The translations under genes were made by a program, and so were the position numbers. Shown here one piece after another: positions 59,310 to 64,000 of a DNA stretch of 64,000 nucleotides. The notes beneath the pieces were generated by a model, which had not been told where the DNA came from, ran no database searches, and saw only the letters and a list, made by a program, of their open reading frames with translations. The stretch's first letter is position 1. Every line of letters starts with the position of its first letter. Location of the stretch: contig NZ_JBDJAC010000006.1 in assembly GCF_039652615.1 (NCBI RefSeq), forward strand, positions 124,001-188,000. The letters run 5' to 3'. Source of the DNA: Fulvimarina sp039652615 (GTDB lineage: Bacteria > Pseudomonadota > Alphaproteobacteria > Rhizobiales > Rhizobiaceae).

Positions 59310-60122
59310 ATGAGAGACAAGATTGCCTCCGCTTCGGGCGGAATCAAGGCCGGTAAAGCGACGCAGGGTGAGAGACGCGTGACAGAGACGAAATCTTTGC
59401 CGAAGCGCGCCGTCAAGCCCCGCAAGCGCAGGCCGCGCATTCCCTATTCGAAAGAGGAGATCACGGAGATCTTCCGCCGGCTCGCCGTGCAGCGACCGGA
59501 GCCGGAGCCCGAACTCGAACATTCCAACCCCTTCACGCTGCTCGTCGCGGTGGTGCTGTCGGCCCAGGCGACCGATGCCGGGGTGAACAAGGCGACGCGC
59601 GGCCTTTTTGCCGCCGCCGACAATGCCGCCGCCATGGTAGCCCTCGGCGAGGAGGCCATCCGCGAGCATATCAAGACGATCGGGCTTTATCGCAACAAGG
59701 CGAAGAACGTCTTCGCGCTGTCCGAGAAGCTGGTCGCCGATCATGGCGGCGAGGTGCCGCGCGACCGCGCCTCTCTGGAGGCGCTGCCCGGTGTCGGCCG
59801 CAAGACGGCGAATGTCGTTCTCAACACCGCCTTTGGCGAGGAGACGCTCGCCGTCGACACCCACATCTTCCGTATCGGCAACCGGTTGAAGATCGCGCCG
59901 GGCAAGACGCCCGACGAGGTGGAGGAGCGGCTCCTCGCAATCATCCCCCAGCCCTATCGCCGCCACGCCCATCACTGGTTCATCCTGCACGGCCGGTATG
60001 TCTGCAAGGCGCGCAAGCCCGATTGCGAGGCCTGCGTCATCGCCGATCTCTGCAAGGCGGACGAGAAGACGACCGACCGTCCGGCCGAGCTGAAAGTCTG
60101 GGACCGGCCGGCCGCCGGCTGA
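59310..60122 (+). CDS. nth: Endonuclease III
   Basis: Base-excision repair glycosylase/AP lyase for oxidised pyrimidines. It is 270 residues. The helix-hairpin-helix with catalytic Lys is LPGVGRKTANVVLNTAFGEE, the catalytic Asp is in AVDTHIFRIGNRL, and the 4Fe-4S cluster uses CKARKPDCEACVIADLC (C-x6-C-x2-C-x5-C). The first 45 residues are a basic extension. ATG 59310 has GAAGGGG upstream but lies only 24 bp from the divergent DUF2244 start; GTG 59379 (VTETKSLPKR), behind AGGGTGAGAG, is a good alternative. Confidence 0.96.
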   Translation: MRDKIASASGGIKAGKATQGERRVTETKSLPKRAVKPRKRRPRIPYSKEEITEIFRRLAVQRPEPEPELEHSNPFTLLVAVVLSAQATDAGVNKATRGLFAAADNAAAMVALGEEAIREHIKTIGLYRNKAKNVFALSEKLVADHGGEVPRDRASLEALPGVGRKTANVVLNTAFGEETLAVDTHIFRIGNRLKIAPGKTPDEVEERLLAIIPQPYRRHAHHWFILHGRYVCKARKPDCEACVIADLCKADEKTTDRPAELKVWDRPAAG

Positions 60123-60170
60123 CGATTTGGCGCGGTGGCTCGCGTTTCGCCGCGCCCTAGCTTGAGCCCC

Positions 60171-60845
60171 ATGAAAAAAGCAATCGTAACAGGCGGAGCT
60201 GGCCTTATCGGCTCCGGTATCTGCAACACGCTGGCGGAGAACGGCTGGGAGGTCGTCTCCTTCGATCTCGAAGAGGGCGCTGGGACGCGGTTCATCCGCT
60301 GCGACGTGTCCGACGAGGCATCGGTCGCTGCCGCATTCGAGACACTCGGCTGGAGCGAGCTCGACCTTCTCGTCAACAATGCGGGCAAGGCGGACCCTTA
60401 TACGGGCCCGATCGAAAAGCTCTCGCTTGGCGATTGGCGCGCGATCACCGAAAGCCACCTGACCGGTGCCTTCCTGATGACGCGCGCGGCGGTGCCTCTG
60501 ATGGGGGAGGGAGCCTCGATCATCAACATGATCTCGACCCGCGCCTTCATGGCCGAACCCGAGACCGAGGCCTATTGCGCATCGAAGGGTGGGCTCTTCG
60601 GCTTCACGCAGTCGCTGGCCGTCAGCCTCGGGCCGAAAATCCGCGTCAACTGCATCGCGCCCGGCTGGATTTCGGGCAGCGAGGACCTTCGGGACAAGGA
60701 TCACGCCCAGCACCCGGCGGGCCGCGTCGGCCGGGCCGAGGATATCGGCGAGGCGGTGCTTTACCTGACGGGCGCCGGCTTCATGACCGGCCAGGTGATG
60801 ACGCTGGACGGCGGCATGACACGCAAGATGATCTACGAACACTAA
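60171..60845 (+). CDS. Short-chain dehydrogenase/reductase
   Basis: A classical SDR of 224 residues. The NAD(P) motif is AIVTGGAGLIGSGICNTL, then LVNNAGKADPY. The catalytic Tyr-x3-Lys is AYCASKGGLFGFTQ, and NMISTRAF holds the Ser. APGWISGSEDL and GQVMTLDGGMTRKM are family features. The substrate is unknown. It is probably cotranscribed with nth, 49 bp upstream. Confidence 0.93.
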   Translation: MKKAIVTGGAGLIGSGICNTLAENGWEVVSFDLEEGAGTRFIRCDVSDEASVAAAFETLGWSELDLLVNNAGKADPYTGPIEKLSLGDWRAITESHLTGAFLMTRAAVPLMGEGASIINMISTRAFMAEPETEAYCASKGGLFGFTQSLAVSLGPKIRVNCIAPGWISGSEDLRDKDHAQHPAGRVGRAEDIGEAVLYLTGAGFMTGQVMTLDGGMTRKMIYEH

Positions 60846-60848
60846 TAC

Positions 60849-60943
60849 GAAATCCGTTTGATCGCTTCGCGATGGCGGATTTCAAGACCGTGTCTGCGCC
60901 GCGCGGGCTGCGATACCAACGCCGGCTTATTCAGCCGGGCATG
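60849..60943 (+). repeat. Dispersed palindromic repeat, family B, copy 3
   Basis: GAAATCCG / CGGATTTC arms enclose ATCGC-TTC-GCGAT; the shared flank ACCGTGTCTGCGCCGC and CCGGCTTATTCAGCCGG follow. The same blocks occur at 20950-21049 on the minus strand. Confidence 0.75.
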
Positions 60944-60990
60944 GTATAACAGGTCGAGGCAGGGGGCCGGGGGCGGATCATACCGTCGCC

Positions 60991-61014
60991 GGTGACCCGG
61001 TGACCCGGTGACCC
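60991..61014 (+). repeat. Three tandem copies of GGTGACCC
   Basis: An exact 8-bp unit is repeated three times without gaps. It lies in a gene-free spacer and may vary in copy number between strains by slipped replication. Confidence 0.85.
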
Positions 61015-61292
61015 GATTGGGGCGTCCCGTTCTGGTCCATCCGTGCGGATCTGAGACGGTCCAGCCCCGGTCCTCAGTCGTCTGGGCATGGAAAAGCCGG
61101 GCTTTCGCGCCGTCCAGCTCCCGATCCGCAATCTTGGTTAACAAAACCAGAATTCTCGCGCTTGGCGCGCGATTTCCCTTTCCATGAAACCACGCCCCAT
61201 GCCCCGCTCTGCGGCCGCGATCACTTCGCTGGCATGGCTCTTGCTGTCCGCAAGGCAAACACCGTTTAACGCCTTGTTAAGGAGTTTGTCCC

Positions 61293-61952
61293 ATGCGGCC
61301 CATTTTTACGATTGCCACGGCCCTCGGCCTTTGCGTTTCGACCTCCGCCCTCGCGCAGCAGGATTTCTTGCAAGACGGCGGCGGCATTACCACCGGCTAC
61401 GACATCGGCCTCGATACCGACGATGACTTTCTGGCCGGAGGCGGCAGCATTTCCGACGAGGACAGCGTGACCTTCACCTCTAAGGACGAGGAATTCCTGG
61501 AGGATGGCGGCAGCGTCTCCGCTGGCGCTCAGGTCTTTACTCCTGAACGCGAGGAATTTCTGGAGGATGGCGGCGGGATCACCAGCGAGATCACCGTGCC
61601 GACCGAGGACGTGGTTCGCTATACCGGCATCGCCGGTCAGTCGCCGTCTTCGGCCCGCTTCGTCGGCAAGCCGGCGAAACGGGCGTGGCGTTACGTGGAA
61701 ACGCCCGGTGTCTCGACATCAGGCGGCGTGGGCTCGGTTCTTTATGTGTCGATCCGTCCCGGCGTCTATGAAAACCGGGCGGAGCGCGCCCGTCTCAGGG
61801 ATGCGCGGGCCGGACGCTACGCCAATCCGGGTCCGAAGGTCATCAACATCGAGGAGGCGCGTCTCGACAAGCGCCCCTATCCGAAGTCGGGCGTGGACGT
61901 GATCGTCACCGGCGGCGGCTCGAAGATCATCCGCATCGCGCCCGGTTACTGA
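61293..61952 (+). CDS. Secreted protein with four FLxDGG repeats
   Basis: An exported protein of 219 residues that I do not recognise. The signal peptide ends near residue 21 (STSALAQQ). A decapeptide (D/E)FLxxGG(G/S)(I/V)(S/T) recurs at residues 24, 45, 67 and 88, a period of 21-22 residues: DFLQDGGGIT, DFLAGGGSIS, EFLEDGGSVS, EFLEDGGGIT. The acidic spacers suggest Ca2+ or surface interaction, but this is a guess. The last 110 residues form a different, basic region (ERARLRDARAGRYANPGPKV) with a conserved-looking end VDVIVTGGGSKIIRIAPGY. AAGGAG precedes the ATG. Confidence 0.85.
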   Translation: MRPIFTIATALGLCVSTSALAQQDFLQDGGGITTGYDIGLDTDDDFLAGGGSISDEDSVTFTSKDEEFLEDGGSVSAGAQVFTPEREEFLEDGGGITSEITVPTEDVVRYTGIAGQSPSSARFVGKPAKRAWRYVETPGVSTSGGVGSVLYVSIRPGVYENRAERARLRDARAGRYANPGPKVINIEEARLDKRPYPKSGVDVIVTGGGSKIIRIAPGY

Positions 61953-61958
61953 CGGGCT

Positions 61959-62606
61959 TTAAAGCTCCGACAAAAACGGGTTCGACCGCCGCTCGTCGCC
62001 GAGCCGGCTGCCGGGCCCGTGGCCACAGAGGAAGCCGAAATCATCGCCCAGCGGCAGAACCTTGTCGCGGATCGAGGCAAGCAGCGTTTCGTGGTCGCCG
62101 CCCGGCAGATCGGTCCGCCCGATCGAGCCGTTGAAGAGGACGTCGCCCATCACGATGAACTTCGCCGCCCGGTAGACGAAGATCACGTGGCCGGGCGCGT
62201 GGCCGGGCGTGTGCAGGACCTCGAATTCGTGGCCCGCGAAGGAGACCGTGTCGCCCTCGTCGAGCCAGCGGTCCGGAGTGCAGTTGCGGATTTCGCTTTT
62301 CAGCCCGAACATCTTTGCCTGTTCGGCGAGATTGTCCATGAGCAGCTTGTCGTCCCTGTGCGAGCCGACGATGTCGACGCCGAGCATGTCCTTCAGCTCC
62401 ATCGCGCCGCCGGCATGGTCGATATGGCCGTGGGTGATCCAGATCGCCTCGACCGTCACCCCCGCCGCCTCGACGGCATTCTTGATCTTCCCGGCCTCGC
62501 CGCCCGGATCGACCACGACCCCGCTCTTCGTCTCTTCGTCGAAGAGCAGCGTGCAGTTCTGCTGGAACTCGGTGACGGGAATGATCTGCGCATTGAGCTG
62601 AGCCAA
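61959..62606 (-). CDS. MBL-fold metallo-hydrolase (YcbL/glyoxalase II-like)
   Basis: A 215-residue metallo-beta-lactamase-fold hydrolase. The metal motif is ITHGHIDHAGGAMELKD (His59, His61, Asp63, His64). Further ligands lie in VLHTPGHAPGHV, GDVLFNGSIGRTDLPGG and FLCGHGPGSRLGDER. The short length and GSIGRTDLPGGD match the YcbL group rather than true GloB. TTG 62606 is the likely start: AAGGAGCGG lies upstream and the product begins MAQLNAQIIPV, as in the family. It converges on the repeat-protein gene with only 6 bp between stop codons. Confidence 0.9.
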   Translation of the reverse strand: MAQLNAQIIPVTEFQQNCTLLFDEETKSGVVVDPGGEAGKIKNAVEAAGVTVEAIWITHGHIDHAGGAMELKDMLGVDIVGSHRDDKLLMDNLAEQAKMFGLKSEIRNCTPDRWLDEGDTVSFAGHEFEVLHTPGHAPGHVIFVYRAAKFIVMGDVLFNGSIGRTDLPGGDHETLLASIRDKVLPLGDDFGFLCGHGPGSRLGDERRSNPFLSEL

Positions 62607-62804
62607 GGGGCCGCTCCTTCGGTTGGTTTCACGTGTTGCACGCGAGAGACCGGAACGGGAGGGTAAGGTCAAGGGCGAAGCGCTTGCCGGGCAACGCAAA
62701 CGGCTGGTGCACCCGGATCGCGCTTGAAGCCAAGGACACCGCCTGCCGGTTGAGGAATCGCACGGCTTCATGCAGTGTTCCAATCTTGAGGAGAGGACGG
62801 GCGA

Positions 62805-64000
62805 ATGGCGCGCATCGAGGTTTGCGAGAAATTATCCGTGGTGTGCGTCGCGCTTTTCGGCGTTGCCAGTGCATCGACGCTTGGCTTTGGGACAGCGGCT
62901 TTGGGCGTCGGCGCGGCCGGGCTCGCTTTTCCGGCGGTGATCCAGAATCTGCGGAGGCCGCAGAAGCCCGAACCTCATTCCGCCATGGTGAAACTTCAGA
63001 CGGTTCTTGAAGAGAACTTCGAAGCCTGGGCAAGCTCGGGCGATATTCAAAACGACCAGATCGCACCCATGGAGGCAGCGCTCGCGGCGGTACTGTCAAG
63101 CCTCGACCCCAATCCCGAACGGCTGATTGCGGCCGGGCGCAACAATGAAAAGCTAGCTTCGCTCGTTGTCGAGGAGGCGGCGATGACGGCAGCACACGAT
63201 TTTGCCGAAAGCGCCGATCCTCAGAACGCGATCAATCGGAGAGCGCTCGAAAGTCTGGTGATGCATGCCCTTGGCCTGCTCGATGGCGATCCGGCGTTCG
63301 AAGCGAAAGTCGTGCCCTGGTTCCAGCGGGAGGTGCTGGCCGATCTGGACGTGCTGAAAGATGGGCAGGCTCGCATTGAAGCCGAGGTGCGTCGGCTCGC
63401 AGATGCCACGGAAAAACAGGCCGGAGAGTTTGGCATCAAGGAAGGCATGCTGATCGCGCTGGCACGCCGATACGCCAGCAGCAATCCTGAGGACTTTGAC
63501 AGTGCCCTGAGGGGATTGGAACAGGCGCTGGAAGTCGCCCACAAGGAGCGGGAGCGCGGCCGGCTTCCATCAAACCTGTCCGAAGCCGTCGATTCGATCC
63601 TTGCCCGTGTCGATGAACTGAACGAGCTTGGCGAACTCGTTGCCGCTGCACGGGCGCTTGACACGGAAATTACAGCCCACGAGGAAGAAGATCAGCGGCG
63701 AAAGGCAGAGGCATCGAGACTGTATGAGAAGGGTGTGGCCCAAGCGATCCTGACTCGCGACGCGGCCCCGGCCGCGAAATATCTCCTTCGAAATCTCGAT
63801 CTGGAAACTGCCGAGGCCGAACGGTTCGATGCGCTCCGCCGATTGCAGGAAGAATGGTATGTGCGCGGTCGGGACAAGGGGCTGAATTTTGATCTGGAAG
63901 TCTCGATCGAACTTGCGCGGCTTTCAGTTGATGAAGGCGCCCATCCAGATCAGCGCGGTGCTGCCCTGAACAATCTGGCGATCTCACTTCTAACTTTGGG
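62805..64000 (+). CDS. Membrane-anchored TPR-like protein, truncated at window edge
   Basis: The frame is open from ATG 62805 to the end of the window, giving at least 398 residues. GAGGAGAGGACGGG precedes the start. A hydrophobic Gly/Ala-rich segment (about 10-45, VALFGVASASTLGFGTAALG) suggests a membrane anchor. A long helical region follows (FDSALRGLEQALEVAHKERE, ILARVDELNELGELVAAARA). The visible end, RGAALNNLAISLLTLG, is the start of a TPR run of the ALNNLGxxLxxLGERE type known from alphaproteobacteria. Function is unknown; signalling or protein-scaffold roles are possible. Further repeats probably lie beyond the edge. Confidence 0.8.
   Translation, partial: MARIEVCEKLSVVCVALFGVASASTLGFGTAALGVGAAGLAFPAVIQNLRRPQKPEPHSAMVKLQTVLEENFEAWASSGDIQNDQIAPMEAALAAVLSSLDPNPERLIAAGRNNEKLASLVVEEAAMTAAHDFAESADPQNAINRRALESLVMHALGLLDGDPAFEAKVVPWFQREVLADLDVLKDGQARIEAEVRRLADATEKQAGEFGIKEGMLIALARRYASSNPEDFDSALRGLEQALEVAHKERERGRLPSNLSEAVDSILARVDELNELGELVAAARALDTEITAHEEEDQRRKAEASRLYEKGVAQAILTRDAAPAAKYLLRNLDLETAEAERFDALRRLQEEWYVRGRDKGLNFDLEVSIELARLSVDEGAHPDQRGAALNNLAISLLTL

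Larger units (their letters stand above)
60846..61292. other. 447-bp spacer with repeats
   Basis: No gene is supported. It contains a family B repeat directly after the SDR stop codon and a short tandem repeat (60991-61014). The right end should hold the promoter of the secreted repeat protein. Confidence 0.5.

Noticed and set aside
58776..60842. 688-codon frame covering DUF2244 and the opposite strand of nth and the SDR
   Set aside because: Only the last 169 codons are the real DUF2244 gene; the rest is antisense to two enzymes.
1..64000. CRISPR arrays, prophage, insertion sequences or a riboswitch
   Set aside because: I saw no regularly spaced direct repeats, no phage or transposase genes, and no recognisable riboswitch core upstream of lysA, the sulfate genes, queG or xoxF.

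Overview
The window looks like chromosomal DNA of a high-GC alphaproteobacterium of the Hyphomicrobiales (Rhizobiales) type. The evidence is gene order and gene families: tlpA divergent from argH, followed by a small lipoprotein, lysA and a TIGR02302-type protein; the sulfate block DUF2849-cysI-DUF934-cysH-cysD-cysN; zwf-pgl-edd; ICE-like (Irr-type) boxes; and CysI/CysH forms typical of the group. A complete lanthanide-type methanol oxidation operon, a BLUF protein, a bacteriophytochrome with heme oxygenase, and a BciA-type 8-vinyl reductase suggest a methylotrophic, light-sensing and perhaps bacteriochlorophyll-making organism. The genus cannot be fixed from this sequence alone.

Layout. 1-3.1 kb: the tail of a probable M23 peptidase, malate synthase G (glcB) and a BLUF photoreceptor. 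3.8-10.6 kb: tlpA, argH, lptM-like, lysA and a large Q-rich membrane protein. 11-12 kb: tRNA-Leu(CAA) and a YqaA-like membrane protein. 12-18.6 kb: the methanol oxidation locus, with xoxF-xoxG-xoxJ-CXXCW rhodanese on the minus strand and a SoxYZ-like carrier divergent across a 1.1-kb spacer. 18.7-27.9 kb: cupin, gloB, a methyltransferase with an apparent CTG start, an unknown gene and dps (each preceded by an ICE-like box), DUF1289, bciA, tRNA-Gly(GCC), a YbaK editing protein, CnoX, a LON-domain protein, an AAA ATPase and a Trm112-like protein. 28-34.2 kb: assimilatory sulfate reduction via APS. 34.4-40.7 kb: a polysaccharide epimerase/dehydratase and the Entner-Doudoroff genes. 41-44.3 kb: bacteriophytochrome kinase-receiver plus heme oxygenase. 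44.6-47.5 kb: a gamma-glutamylpolyamine-type oxidase/synthetase pair. 47.5-52.4 kb: thioesterase, cytochrome b561-YceI fusion, YceI, queG and an SDR. 52.4-57.8 kb: an RND efflux operon with a GbsR/MarR regulator. 57.9-62.6 kb: ppk2, DUF2244, nth, an SDR, a secreted repeat protein and an MBL hydrolase. 62.8 kb to the end: a TPR-like protein cut by the window edge.

How the genes work together. XoxF oxidises methanol and passes electrons to cytochrome XoxG, with XoxJ as periplasmic helper and the rhodanese and SoxYZ-like proteins as accessory factors. ATP sulfurylase (CysDN), APS reductase (CysH, with two Cys pairs) and siroheme sulfite reductase (CysI) turn sulfate into sulfide without APS kinase. 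Zwf-Pgl-Edd feed the Entner-Doudoroff route. HemO makes the biliverdin that BphP needs.

Three families of short dispersed palindromic repeats occupy several intergenic gaps. No CRISPR array, prophage, insertion sequence or obvious defence island was seen. The points most worth a second look are the long disordered linker in XoxG, the paired ICE-like boxes, the membrane tail on CysN, the peptidoglycan-binding domain on the RND adaptor, the four-fold FLxDGG repeat protein, the isolated bciA, and the truncated TPR protein at the right edge.
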